Below are positions 7,012-15,295 of a stretch of DNA of 26,547 nt, one piece after another (position 1 is the first letter of the stretch; each line of letters opens with the position of its first letter). The stretch spans positions 1 through 26,547 of the forward strand of contig NZ_CAMPJD010000056.1 of the NCBI RefSeq assembly GCF_946886695.1, in the 5' to 3' direction. Under the pieces are notes generated by a model. The model searched no databases and was not told the DNA's origin. It saw only the letters and a program-made list of their open reading frames with translations. Origin of the DNA: an uncultured Pseudoxanthomonas sp. GTDB lineage: Bacteria; Pseudomonadota; Gammaproteobacteria; Xanthomonadales; Xanthomonadaceae. Position numbers and translations under genes: made by a program.

Positions 7012-9909
7012 TTAGAAGTTCATCGTGTAGCGGGCCCACAGGTAACGGCCGACCGTATCGAAGGTCTGCACGTCCGTGTTGGAGTTGAGCACGTTGTTCT
7101 GGAACATGACCTGCGGCTGCTTGTCGAACGCGTTGTCCAGGCCCACCTCGATCTTCGAGTTGAACCACGGCAGCGAGTACGCGGCGCTGAAGCTGTGCAC
7201 CAGGTAGTCGTCGAAGCGGCGTGCATAGCAGTACTCGGGAGCGAAGTCCGGGTTGCAGCCGGCATCCGCGCTGACGCTCTGACGCAGGTCGTTGCTGCCG
7301 ATGTCGAAGCCGCTGACATAACGGGCGCGCCAGCTCAGGCCCAGGTCACCCTTGTTCCAGTTGACGAACAGGCGGCCGCGGGTGCGGGCATACATGCCGT
7401 ACGAACTGTTGTAGGTGCCCGCGATGTGCTTGACGGCATCGTCTTCGCTGAGCGGGTTGGTGTCGTTGTCGTAGCGGTCGATGTACGTGGCGTCCAGACC
7501 GAACAGCCAGCTGCCCCACGCGGTGTCGGGGAGGCGGTAACGCACGGCCAGATCCCAGCCGTTGGTGTCCAGACGGCCCAGGTTGACGATCGGCTCGCGG
7601 ATGAAGTCCACCTGACCGTCGGCACGACGGTTGATGAATTCGCAGAACGGGTGGTTGTCATCCGCGTAGCACGTGTCGACCACGATCTGCGCATCGGCAC
7701 GGGTGATCGTGTCGTTCAGGTACAGGCGCCAGTAGTCCAGGCTGACCGACAGGCCGGGTGCCCATTGCGGGTCATAGACCACGCCGTAGGAGAACGACTT
7801 GCCTTCTTCCGGCTGCAGATCGAAGCCTGCGGCGACGGCACCCGACCACACGCCGTTGGACTGGCTGGTCGGCGCCGGGCCGATACCGGTCGTCGGGATG
7901 TTGGTGGCGCCTGCGCCCGCACCGCACGCATTCTCGTGGTCGCGCGGTGCACCGGTGGCGCCATAGCCTTCGCACTTGTCGTTCAGCTGCGGAGCGTCGC
8001 CCTGCGGACCGTCGTACAGGTTGCCGATGGTCGGAGCACGGAAGACTTCCGCCACCGTGCCGCGGAACAGCAGGTTCTCGATCGGACGCCATTCCACCTG
8101 CAGCTTGCTGTTGGTGGTGTCGCCGAAGGTGCTGTAGTCGGAGTAGCGGCTGCCCAACGTGACCGACAGCAGGTGCGCGAACGGCATGTCGGACAGGATC
8201 GGCACGTACAGTTCGCCGTAGACCTCGGTCACGTCGTACTTGCCGCCAACCGGCGACGAGCAGGCTTCCTGCGAGATCATGCAGCGGCCGGTTTCATCGG
8301 CGATCGCGATGTAGTCGACTTCGCTGCGCTGGTACTCTTCGCGCCATGCGCCGCCGAACGCCAGCTGCACGGCACCGGCCGGCAGGCTGAACAGTTCGCC
8401 CGAGGCGTTGGCCTCGAAGCTGCGGGTCTGGTACATGGTCGAGTAGACCGGACGCGCTTCCGCCGCCTGCATCGTGGCGACCGACTGCGGGTCGAAGATG
8501 TTGAAGATGTTCAGCGGCGTGCAGCCGGCGATGATGGCGCCCGGTGCACCGCACTTGACCACGCCGTCGGTATCCATGAACGACGGACCCAGCGCATCGG
8601 TCAGGCTGGCGTAGTCCACGTAGCCGTAGCTGGTGTTCTCGCTGAAGTAGTGGCCGTAGTTGAACGCGGCATCCCACTTCCAGGTCTCGCCCACGAAGCC
8701 TTCCAGGCCGGCAACGACCTGCGAGGTGGTGGTGTCGTAGTACGAGCGGCGCTGGCCCAGCGAGGTCCAGCGGGTCATGAACTGGTTCTGGCTGCCGTCG
8801 GCGGCCGGGCCGAAGTTCTGGTCGAACGGGTTGTAGTAGTTGTCGGCCGAGATGACGACGCCGTCGCTGTTGGCATCGAACGGCAGCGCGGCGATCGCGA
8901 AGTTGGACGAGGTCTTGTTGTGGTAGACCTCGGCGAACGCGTTCAGGTTGTCCGTGATCTGGTAGTTGGCCAGGAAGAACGCGTTGGTGCGTTCCTGCGG
9001 CGTCATGATCAGGTTGGTCGCCTGGTAGTTGTAGGAGTCGCGTGCGCCGTTGTAGCAACGGAAGTCGCCCTGCGATGTGCCGCTGGTGCCGGGGGTCAGG
9101 GTGACCGAACCGCAACCGTACTGGTCAACCAGGGGGCTGTCTTCCGGGAAGAAGATGCGGCCATTCGGGTTGCGGCTGGAGCCGAAGACGGTGACGTAAC
9201 CGCTGTACAGGTACGTGGCGTCCTTCGAATAGTCGCGATCGTTGGACGAGATGCCATCGAACTTGTTGTAGTTCAGGCCGGCGATGATGTTGCCCTTGTC
9301 GCCCACCTGGCCAAAGGTGATCGAACCGCCGCTGCGCTGGCCGTCCTGGTGGCTGGGCGTGATGCCGAAGTCGATCGACGCGGTCAGGCCGTCGAAGTCG
9401 CGGCGCAGGATGAAGTTCACGACGCCGGCAACAGCATCGGAGCCGTACACGGCGGACGCGCCGCTGGTCAGGATTTCGATGCGCTCCACGGCCGATGCCG
9501 GGATCGAGTTGACGTCGCTGTTGACCACGCGACGGCCGTTGACCAGCAGCAGCGTGCGGGCCGAACCCAGGCCGCGCAGGTCGATGGTGGACGAACCGTC
9601 ACCGCCACCGTTGTTGACCTGGGGATTGGTCGGGGCGCCCGACATGGCCGGCATTTCCTGGATCAGATCGCCCAGGGTCAGCTTGCCGGTCTGTTCGATG
9701 GCGGCGCGATCGATGACGACGACCGGGCTGGCGGTCTCGGTTTCGACGCGGGCAACGCGCGAACCGGTGACCTGGATGGCGTCCAGGGTCTTGGCGCCTT
9801 CGGTGGTGGATTCCTGCGCGAACGCGAGGCCGGTGCCGGCCGCGCTGGTCGCACCCACTGCGAGGACAAAGCCGATGGCTTCGCGCAGCTTGGTGGTCTT
9901 GAAGTTCAT
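7012..9909 (-). CDS. TonB-dependent outer-membrane receptor 1
   Basis: A 965-residue receptor. The signal peptide (cut after about residue 31, GLAFA|Q) resembles that of receptor 2 at 15296-17968. The plug domain spans roughly 44-175, with IQVTGSR, LRGLGSARTLLLVNGRR (111-127) and the strongly conserved VYGSDAVAGVVNFILRR (154-170). The remainder is a large aromatic-rich beta-barrel ending in phenylalanine (RYTMNF), the usual outer-membrane C-terminal signal. Several loops carry closely spaced cysteine pairs, such as VKCGAPGAIIAGC and KCEGYGATG..HENACG, which may be disulfides. Such receptors import ligands using TonB/ExbBD energy; the ligand is not predictable here. A strong GGAGAGAG ribosome-binding site precedes the ATG. 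No iron-responsive Fur box was seen upstream. The genes downstream modify proteins or peptides, which is unusual for a transporter locus. Confidence 0.93.
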   Translation of the reverse strand: MNFKTTKLREAIGFVLAVGATSAAGTGLAFAQESTTEGAKTLDAIQVTGSRVARVETETASPVVVIDRAAIEQTGKLTLGDLIQEMPAMSGAPTNPQVNNGGGDGSSTIDLRGLGSARTLLLVNGRRVVNSDVNSIPASAVERIEILTSGASAVYGSDAVAGVVNFILRRDFDGLTASIDFGITPSHQDGQRSGGSITFGQVGDKGNIIAGLNYNKFDGISSNDRDYSKDATYLYSGYVTVFGSSRNPNGRIFFPEDSPLVDQYGCGSVTLTPGTSGTSQGDFRCYNGARDSYNYQATNLIMTPQERTNAFFLANYQITDNLNAFAEVYHNKTSSNFAIAALPFDANSDGVVISADNYYNPFDQNFGPAADGSQNQFMTRWTSLGQRRSYYDTTTSQVVAGLEGFVGETWKWDAAFNYGHYFSENTSYGYVDYASLTDALGPSFMDTDGVVKCGAPGAIIAGCTPLNIFNIFDPQSVATMQAAEARPVYSTMYQTRSFEANASGELFSLPAGAVQLAFGGAWREEYQRSEVDYIAIADETGRCMISQEACSSPVGGKYDVTEVYGELYVPILSDMPFAHLLSVTLGSRYSDYSTFGDTTNSKLQVEWRPIENLLFRGTVAEVFRAPTIGNLYDGPQGDAPQLNDKCEGYGATGAPRDHENACGAGAGATNIPTTGIGPAPTSQSNGVWSGAVAAGFDLQPEEGKSFSYGVVYDPQWAPGLSVSLDYWRLYLNDTITRADAQIVVDTCYADDNHPFCEFINRRADGQVDFIREPIVNLGRLDTNGWDLAVRYRLPDTAWGSWLFGLDATYIDRYDNDTNPLSEDDAVKHIAGTYNSSYGMYARTRGRLFVNWNKGDLGLSWRARYVSGFDIGSNDLRQSVSADAGCNPDFAPEYCYARRFDDYLVHSFSAAYSLPWFNSKIEVGLDNAFDKQPQVMFQNNVLNSNTDVQTFDTVGRYLWARYTMNF

Positions 9910-9993
9910 TCTCTCTCCAGATGAGGTCTGTTACGCCCTAGGGATACCCGGCTGGCAAGCCAAATACGGCTACCAAAATGCTGGGGTGACCCG

Positions 9994-10022
9994 ATCATAG
10001 ACGCGCCGTGGCGAGAATTAAA
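9994..10022 (-). promoter_or_regulatory. Promoter of TonB-dependent receptor 1
   Basis: On the minus strand TTTAAT (10022-10017) and TATGAT (9999-9994) are separated by 17 bases. The expected start is near 9987, giving a leader of about 78 bases. The same elements, spacing and flanking bases occur before receptor 2 (18052-18080): TCTTnACG upstream of -35, TTTAATTCnCG at -35, and GGTCACCCC just after -10. That conservation is the main support. Confidence 0.7.
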
Positions 10023-10055
10023 GAGTCGTTAAGACGCTTTGGGGGCCGCGGGCAT

Positions 10056-10098
10056 GGGAAATTGCCATTTCCCTCTATTCATATTAGTGATGAATAGA
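10056..10098. repeat. Two adjacent perfect inverted repeats
   Basis: GGGAAAT (10056-10062) pairs with ATTTCCC (10067-10073) across TGCC. Immediately next, TCTATTCAT (10074-10082) pairs with ATGAATAGA (10090-10098) across seven bases. They lie between the end of the four-gene enzyme operon (10123) and the receptor 1 promoter. No T-tract follows either on the minus strand, so they are not textbook terminators. They could end the upstream operon, protect its 3' end, or be operator sites for the receptor promoter. Confidence 0.6.
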
Positions 10099-10122
10099 TG
10101 AAGGCAGTACATCCGGACGGGA

Positions 10123-11511
10123 TCAGGCAGGGATCACGTCGAACGCCAGGCTGATGCGGGCGCTAGAGCCGCTGTACGGGATGGTGTGGTGAAAGAAATA
10201 CGAAGGGAAAAGCAGCACTTCACCACTGCGGGGCAGATGCTGCAGGCGGCGGGGAGGCGCGCTCTGGGCAAACTCGGGCTGCGGCTGCCCGAACACGATG
10301 GCCCCGCTGTCCGCAGTCGTAGGTTGGCCGGCGTCCAGATAGAAGACGCCGCTCAACCAGCCCGCCGGATGGATGTGGGGCGTCTGGTGGCCTCCTTCGC
10401 GCAGGACGGTGGCCCACATCTGCAATCGCCAGCGTCGCGGCAGCGAGCGCAGCCATGGATGTGACGCAAGCGCGGGGTTGGCGGTCAACGCGGCCATGCG
10501 GTCGGTGACCTCTTCGGACATTGCGGCCCCAAGGGCGTGGAAAGCGGAGCCCTCCGAGAGGTCGAGCATGATGCTCTGCTGGCCGCGCACCGTGGAGCGA
10601 CCAGCCGGCTCCCAATTGAGCTCGGGGTGGGATTCGACGGCCACGCGCAATGCGTCCAGTGCGGTTGTCGAAAGGGCGGTGAGTGTCGTCACGCCAAGCA
10701 ATGCGGCGAAATCCATCAGCACATCCACCTCGTCGTGGCGGCCAAGCTCGTTGGCCGCGATGTACAGACCTGCCAGGGCGGTCTGGTCTCCCGGAGCCAG
10801 TGAGAGTGAGCGCTTGAATCGCTGGTGGGCGGCGTCGGGCTGCCGTCCCCGCAGAAGGCACAGGGCGTGGTTGGTCAGGAACTCGGGATTGGACGACGTT
10901 GCGGGTTCGAGCCGGGAGTAAAGCTGCAGCGCAGACGGAACATCTCCCGCGCCGTCGTATGCGCTCGCCAGTGCGTGCAGGATCGCCGGTTGCCCGGGCG
11001 AACGCAGTTCCGCAGTACGCAATGCGTGGACGGCGCCGGTCGCATCGCCCTTTCGCAGCAGCAGGATGCCCATGTTGACCCAGGCGTCCACCATGTCGGG
11101 TTGGAGCTGCGTGGCGTGCCGGAAGTCGTCCAGGGCATCGCCGAGCCGGTGCAGACTGAGGTGGGCCAGCGCGCGCTGGAAGTAGGCCGGTGCGAAGCCG
11201 GGCGACGCCGAAATGAAGTGATCGAAATCCGCGCACGCCAGTGCCGGCTCGGTCAATCCCATCAGGACCAGACCGCGTTGGAAGTACCAGTCGCCGTGTC
11301 CCGGTGCGTGCGCGACGGCGGCATCCAGCACCTCCCGCGCGGCGGCAAGGTTGCCCGCCTGGTAGTGCACGCCGGCCAGTTCGCTGGCGACGGGAGCCCC
11401 CGCTTCCAGGCACAGGCGGTAGAGCCGGATCGCGTCACCGGTCTGGCCCTGTTGCAACGCCGCGCGCGCCCGGGAAATCAGTTCTTCGATGGAGGAATGT
11501 TCGTTCGTCAT
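10123..11511 (-). CDS. TPR protein with 2OG-Fe(II) oxygenase domain (PF13759/TIGR02466 type)
   Basis: A 462-residue protein. Residues 5-270 are TPR-like repeats (for example WVNMGILLLRKGDATGAVHA near 144). Residues 300-462 form a Fe(II)/2-oxoglutarate oxygenase domain of the PF13759 / TIGR02466 type: QTPHIHPAGWLSGVFYLD with H379 and H381 as likely ligand region, a G.IVFGQPQPEF strand, then GEVLLFPSYFFHHTIPY with H441/H442 as distal ligand, and R452 in ARISLAFDV as probable 2-oxoglutarate contact. The first ligand motif reads HxH, not the usual HxD, in both PF13759-type proteins of this locus. It begins 45 bases after the O-GlcNAc-transferase-like gene and is the last gene of that operon. It is cytoplasmic. 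A hydroxylation substrate is expected but unknown; the TPR part probably recruits it. Confidence 0.85.
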   Translation of the reverse strand: MTNEHSSIEELISRARAALQQGQTGDAIRLYRLCLEAGAPVASELAGVHYQAGNLAAAREVLDAAVAHAPGHGDWYFQRGLVLMGLTEPALACADFDHFISASPGFAPAYFQRALAHLSLHRLGDALDDFRHATQLQPDMVDAWVNMGILLLRKGDATGAVHALRTAELRSPGQPAILHALASAYDGAGDVPSALQLYSRLEPATSSNPEFLTNHALCLLRGRQPDAAHQRFKRSLSLAPGDQTALAGLYIAANELGRHDEVDVLMDFAALLGVTTLTALSTTALDALRVAVESHPELNWEPAGRSTVRGQQSIMLDLSEGSAFHALGAAMSEEVTDRMAALTANPALASHPWLRSLPRRWRLQMWATVLREGGHQTPHIHPAGWLSGVFYLDAGQPTTADSGAIVFGQPQPEFAQSAPPRRLQHLPRSGEVLLFPSYFFHHTIPYSGSSARISLAFDVIPA

Positions 11512-11556
11512 CTCGTGGATACCGGCTGGACCCTGCCATGAGGAGGGAATGGTCCG

Positions 11557-13503
11557 TCAGGCGAGAATGCCTTTCTCCCGGAGCATCCGCTCACAGGTCG
11601 CTTCTATTCCTGCTGCCGAACGCCTCGCGTCGAACAGGACGCCTTCCCGCACGGCGGTCGCGACGCGATGACGCAGCGCTTCCAGTTCGTCGGGATGGTT
11701 CGCGAGCCAGGCGGCCCGTTCCACGTACTCGGTGGTATCCGCCACCACGAGTTCTTCCAGCCCGAGGGCCCGGTTGATACTGACGCCGAGACGCGAGGGA
11801 GGGGTCCGCCCGGCGCGGCAGAGCACCGGCAGCCCGCTGGCAACCGCATCCAGTGTGGTGGCGCCACCTTGATAGCGGAAGGCGTCGAGCATCAGGTCGC
11901 AGCTCGCCGCCCGGTCGGCCTGGTCTTCCGGCGCAAGGGCGTCGACCACCATGAGCCTGGATGGATCGCCGCCCATGGCGCCCCAGTGACTGAGAAAACC
12001 CGGCCGGGCTGCAGAGGGCAGATACACCATCAGCGTGGCCCGGGGCGCGAGCCGGAGGATCTCGACCCACGCCGCCGCCAACGCTGCGTCCAGCTTGTAG
12101 CTGTTGTTGAAGCTGGCAAGAACCACGCTTCCCTCCGCCGGCAGGCCGAAACGTTCGCGTTGTCTGCGACCGCCAACCCGCGGGGGAGGAGGGAATACGC
12201 TTACTGGAAGGCGGACGACACGGTCGTCGAAGGGCCAGGCGTATGCTGACGGTTGTACATGCTCATCAAGCAGGATGGCGTCCAGCCAGGGCGCTTGCTG
12301 GGCATGAAGGAAGCCAAGCCAGCCGAGTTGCAGGGCTGCGGGCCGGGACGCCAGGATTTCCAGGCGTGCGCCCGTGGTAGGTCCGTTCAGATCGATCAGT
12401 ACATGGATGCCGTCCTGCCGGATACGCTCGACGACGCCAGCGACGCCCAGATCCCCGCACTCCACGTACACATCGCTGCTTTCGCGGATCCGCGACGCCA
12501 CTGCATCATCGTGCCGGCGGAGGGAATAGACGAAGACCTCGAATCGTTCCCGCTCATGGAAGCGGAACACATCGCCTACCAGCTGCCCCACGGCGTGCAT
12601 GCCCAGGTCCGCGGAGAGATAGCCGATCCGGATCCTGCCGCTGGCTGGAATGGGTTCAGGCGTTGCAGGCGCCAGTCGGACCAGTGCAGCCGCGCGCGCG
12701 GAAACAGCCTCCATGTAGTTGTCCAGGGCGGCGCGGACCAATGCGCTCTCCAGCGGGAGATAAGTGAGCGGGAACGCCTCGAGAACGGGCTCGCGTGGAA
12801 TGCCATCGGCGACCACGCGCCGGAACCGCTCAAGCGTTTCGTGTTCGCTCGAGAACTCGCAGAGCCGCGCTTCGGTCTGTGCCAGGCGAAGAAGAATGTC
12901 CGGACGGTCGGGATAGATGCGGCACGCCTGCTGGTAGCCACTGCGTGCGAGCTCCAGGTTGCCCGCCTGCTCGGCGCACATCGCGATGTTGTAGATCTCT
13001 CCCGGCTGTTCGGCCGAGGCCCTGGTATAGGCGTGGATAGCTTCTTCCCAGCGCTGTTGCTGATGCAGGCTTTCCCCCAGGTAATGCCAGGCTTCGCCGA
13101 ATCCGGGAGCAAGCGAAAGCGCGCGCCGCAGCGCCATCTCCGCGCGTGGATACTCGCCCGCCCGGACGTCGATGCTCCCCTTCAGCATCCAGGCCATCGC
13201 GTCATGCGGCAAACGCCGGGTGGCTTCGTCTGCCGCCTGCATCGCGTCTTCGACGGCGCCGCCCGCTCGCAGGCATGCGGCCAGCGCGAGCAGCACCTGG
13301 GCATCGCCGGGCGCGAGGCGACGGACATCCGTCAGCATCTTCGCCGCATCCTGGGCACGCCCCGTATGCATGAGCAGGAGCGCGTAGTCGAACATGAGCG
13401 CGGCATTTGCCGGATCCGCCACGAGGGCGCGCTCGTAATGGACGCCTGCGGTGACGGTATCCCCGGCCGCGTGCGAACGGCGCGCTTGCTCGGCGTCCGT
13501 CAT
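11557..13503 (-). CDS. TPR O-GlcNAc-transferase-like (SPINDLY) glycosyltransferase
   Basis: ATG 13503 overlaps the preceding stop (ATGA), giving 648 residues; the frame is open a further 30 codons upstream, inside the methyltransferase gene. Residues 1-235 are TPR repeats. Residues 290-645 match the Glyco_transf_41 (GT41) domain of OGT/SPINDLY enzymes, which attach GlcNAc or fucose to Ser/Thr of proteins. IGYLSADLGMHAVG includes H303, equivalent to the active-site histidine (H498) of human OGT. FNNSYKL includes K470, equivalent to the essential K842. LDAFRYQGGATTLDA aligns with the nucleotide-sugar-binding GHTT segment, but the OGT histidine (H920) is replaced by glycine. GT41 enzymes act in the cytosol. 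Donor sugar and acceptor are unknown. It lies between methyltransferase and TPR-oxygenase genes in one operon. Confidence 0.88.
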   Translation of the reverse strand: MTDAEQARRSHAAGDTVTAGVHYERALVADPANAALMFDYALLLMHTGRAQDAAKMLTDVRRLAPGDAQVLLALAACLRAGGAVEDAMQAADEATRRLPHDAMAWMLKGSIDVRAGEYPRAEMALRRALSLAPGFGEAWHYLGESLHQQQRWEEAIHAYTRASAEQPGEIYNIAMCAEQAGNLELARSGYQQACRIYPDRPDILLRLAQTEARLCEFSSEHETLERFRRVVADGIPREPVLEAFPLTYLPLESALVRAALDNYMEAVSARAAALVRLAPATPEPIPASGRIRIGYLSADLGMHAVGQLVGDVFRFHERERFEVFVYSLRRHDDAVASRIRESSDVYVECGDLGVAGVVERIRQDGIHVLIDLNGPTTGARLEILASRPAALQLGWLGFLHAQQAPWLDAILLDEHVQPSAYAWPFDDRVVRLPVSVFPPPPRVGGRRQRERFGLPAEGSVVLASFNNSYKLDAALAAAWVEILRLAPRATLMVYLPSAARPGFLSHWGAMGGDPSRLMVVDALAPEDQADRAASCDLMLDAFRYQGGATTLDAVASGLPVLCRAGRTPPSRLGVSINRALGLEELVVADTTEYVERAAWLANHPDELEALRHRVATAVREGVLFDARRSAAGIEATCERMLREKGILA

Positions 13504-14483
13504 GGCGAGACGACGAGGGTCCAGCCCATGCGGCTGCCAGCGACCTGGTCGAGGGGACTCAGGAGGGATGATGCATAACCTGCCGCAATGCACTGTCCAT
13601 GCAGGCCCTCGAGTTCCCGCAGGTCCATGATGGCGCCGGAGAGGTGTTGCAGTCGCGTGCGTTCGTTTTCCAGGTCATCGCGTGCATTCGCAAGATATTG
13701 CAGCGCGTGCCATGGCGAACCTTGCGCCTGTTCCAGCGTGGCGTGCAGGTACTGGAATGCCTTGCGCAGGATCGCTGCCTCGGGAAGCGCCGAGGCGGCG
13801 GCTACAAGCCGGGTGGACGCCGACTGGAAGGCGTGCTGGATCTGCACAGTGCCTTGGCTCGAAGGCGGCGACCCGGCCAGGCTCGAAACCCACTGGTGCG
13901 CCAGGTCGAGGATCCTGGTTTCGTCGAACAAGAGGGCGCACGCTTCATGTTGCTGGCGCAGCGTCATGGAAATCAGCGAGTCCGAGCTGTGCAGCAGGAA
14001 AGCCGCCGTGCCCGTGTGCCCGATGATCCGGAAAATCTCCTGCAGCGCTGGTTCGCGCGTGCGTGAATATTCAAAGGCGTATTGGGACGTGGCGAGCGCG
14101 ACACTGCCCGCTTCGAAAGGCAGGTCCTCCATGCGCGTGCGGGCATGGAAGGTGATCCCGTCGAATGACATCGTGCCGGATGCCCAGCGCGGAGGGTCGA
14201 TATCCGCCGCATCCACCCCATGGATGTCGAAGTCGATGCCGCGCTTCGCGGCATGCTGCTTGGCGAGCAGGGCCAATGCGCCGTTGCCGGTGCCGATGTC
14301 CACCACCCGCTGCCTTGCACGGAGGCCGTTGAAGCGGGCATTCCAGAATGCCGCGATTTCGCCATCGTAGTTGCCTTCGATGGCGGTGGAACAGGAGTGC
14401 AGCACGCCGGCGCGCCAGAGCCTGCTCCATGCATCGCTTTCAAGAGGTGCGGGTCCAGTGGGCATGGCCTGTTCGTGGTTCAC
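13500..14483 (-). CDS. SAM-dependent class I methyltransferase
   Basis: A product of about 327 residues. RVVDIGTGNGALALLA (near residues 59-74) is the glycine-rich SAM-binding motif I, and HGVDAADI gives the acidic end of strand 2, so a Rossmann-fold methyltransferase is well supported. The second half is helical and unlike a named subfamily I can recognise. The start is uncertain. GTG 14483 overlaps the upstream stop (GTGA), mirroring the ATGA junction at its own 3' end, and is preferred; ATG 14465 and GTG 14510 are also in frame. Its stop overlaps the start of the TPR glycosyltransferase. Methyl acceptor unknown; operon position suggests the same substrate as the neighbouring oxygenases and glycosyltransferase. 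No signal peptide. Confidence 0.82.
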   Translation of the reverse strand: MNHEQAMPTGPAPLESDAWSRLWRAGVLHSCSTAIEGNYDGEIAAFWNARFNGLRARQRVVDIGTGNGALALLAKQHAAKRGIDFDIHGVDAADIDPPRWASGTMSFDGITFHARTRMEDLPFEAGSVALATSQYAFEYSRTREPALQEIFRIIGHTGTAAFLLHSSDSLISMTLRQQHEACALLFDETRILDLAHQWVSSLAGSPPSSQGTVQIQHAFQSASTRLVAAASALPEAAILRKAFQYLHATLEQAQGSPWHALQYLANARDDLENERTRLQHLSGAIMDLRELEGLHGQCIAAGYASSLLSPLDQVAGSRMGWTLVVSP

Positions 14484-15154
14484 GGTGCGGGCACGTTCTT
14501 CCAGCGGCACCAGGAATTCAGTGCAACGACGATCCGGGGACGCTCACCGGTGTAGGGGAACACTTCGTGCAGCAGGTAGGAAGGGAAGGCGATCATCTGG
14601 CCGGGCTTGTGGTTCAGCTGCCACGGGCCGATCCGATAGGGGGTCTGCATGCGTTCGATGGAGGGGTCGCGGTACATGTCGCAACCGGTCCGGGGATCGT
14701 GGAATCGCACGGCACCGCTTTCCGGGGCACTCGTATCGCCAGGATCGACGCAGTAGATGGCGGACCAGCTGGCGTTGGGATGGTTGTGCAGGCTCTGGAA
14801 CCCGCCCTTCCGCGTGACATGGAACCAGGAGTGCATGTCCAGGTTGATGTTGGCCATGTCTTCGTCAGACAGCTGGTTGATGCCCTGGATGAAGGTCTGC
14901 AGTGACGCACGCAGGAAACCGAAAAGTTCCTGGATGGGTCTCTCCGGGCGTTGGTGCAGGAAAAAGTGGCTCTCGAAGATGCCGTACTGGGTGTCCCGGC
15001 GTATCGGGTCGCGATGTTTGTCGCCCTGGCTTTCCAGTCGCAGGAACAACGACGCCAGTTCAGCGTTGAGCCGTGAAGCGTCGGCGATCTGGCATTGCAG
15101 CATCGGCACTGCGTAAAGCGGGAAGACCTGCGCCTGAATCTCGTTGCTTGCCAT
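14480..15154 (-). CDS. 2OG-Fe(II) oxygenase (PF13759/TIGR02466 type), stand-alone
   Basis: A 224-residue protein without a TPR part. ATG 15154 is preferred since family similarity begins with the IQAQVFPLYAVPML strand; the frame is open to 15202. SLHNHPNASWSAIYCVDPG carries H123 and H125 as the probable first iron-ligand region, ESGAVRFHDPR follows, then GQMIAFPSYLLHEVFPYTG with H196 as distal ligand, and R207 before the final strand as probable 2-oxoglutarate contact. The layout matches the C-terminal domain of the TPR-oxygenase at 10123-11511, so the two are paralogous catalytic units, one with and one without a TPR module. It is the first enzyme gene after receptor 2 and overlaps the methyltransferase start. 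Family members are predicted hydroxylases; the substrate is unknown. Confidence 0.83.
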   Translation of the reverse strand: MASNEIQAQVFPLYAVPMLQCQIADASRLNAELASLFLRLESQGDKHRDPIRRDTQYGIFESHFFLHQRPERPIQELFGFLRASLQTFIQGINQLSDEDMANINLDMHSWFHVTRKGGFQSLHNHPNASWSAIYCVDPGDTSAPESGAVRFHDPRTGCDMYRDPSIERMQTPYRIGPWQLNHKPGQMIAFPSYLLHEVFPYTGERPRIVVALNSWCRWKNVPAP

Positions 15155-15186
15155 GCGGGCATCCCATCGTGCGATCCGCGAATGAT

Positions 15187-15217
15187 GCCACGCCACCATC
15201 ATGTCGGAAGGCGTGGC
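15187..15217. repeat. Inverted repeat upstream of the four-gene enzyme operon
   Basis: GCCACGCC (15187-15194) pairs perfectly with GGCGTGGC (15210-15217) across 15 bases. It lies 33-63 bases upstream of the ATG at 15154, just past the receptor 2 terminator. It may be an operator or leader hairpin for the operon; no clear promoter boxes accompany it. Confidence 0.35.
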
Positions 15218-15221
15218 CCTG

Positions 15222-15253
15222 AAAGCACGATGCCCCCTTCCGGGGGCATCGTG
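15222..15253 (-). terminator. Hairpin terminator after TonB-dependent receptor 2
   Basis: A perfect 12-bp stem, CACGATGCCCCC (15226-15237) with GGGGGCATCGTG (15242-15253), closes on a GGAA tetraloop in the minus-strand RNA and is followed by CTTT. The T-run is short. A second stem (GGACCC / GGGTCC, 15255-15274) precedes it. It begins about 40 bases after the receptor stop. Confidence 0.75.
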
Positions 15254-15295
15254 TGGACCCGATGGATTGGGTCCGGTTCACAGTCTCTGATCAGA

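Noticed and set aside
7195..9924. A 909-codon open frame on the plus strand opposite receptor 1
   Set aside because: Same reason as for receptor 2: a mirror of biased codon use, no ribosome-binding site, no recognisable motif.
10054..10101. A 15-codon frame (MGNCHFPLFILVMNR) considered as a possible modified-peptide precursor
   Set aside because: It coincides with the two inverted repeats, has no ribosome-binding site, and no leader/core organisation. The symmetry explains the sequence better.
9910..10122. Fur box or TonB-receptor riboswitch before receptor 1
   Set aside because: No GATAATGATAATCATTATC-like sequence and no cobalamin-riboswitch-like conserved core was seen; the conserved elements are better explained as a core promoter and leader.
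11591..12070. Arg/Pro-rich open frame inside the glycosyltransferase gene
   Set aside because: Out-of-frame shadow of the GT41 domain, with composition typical of frame-shifted high-G+C coding sequence.
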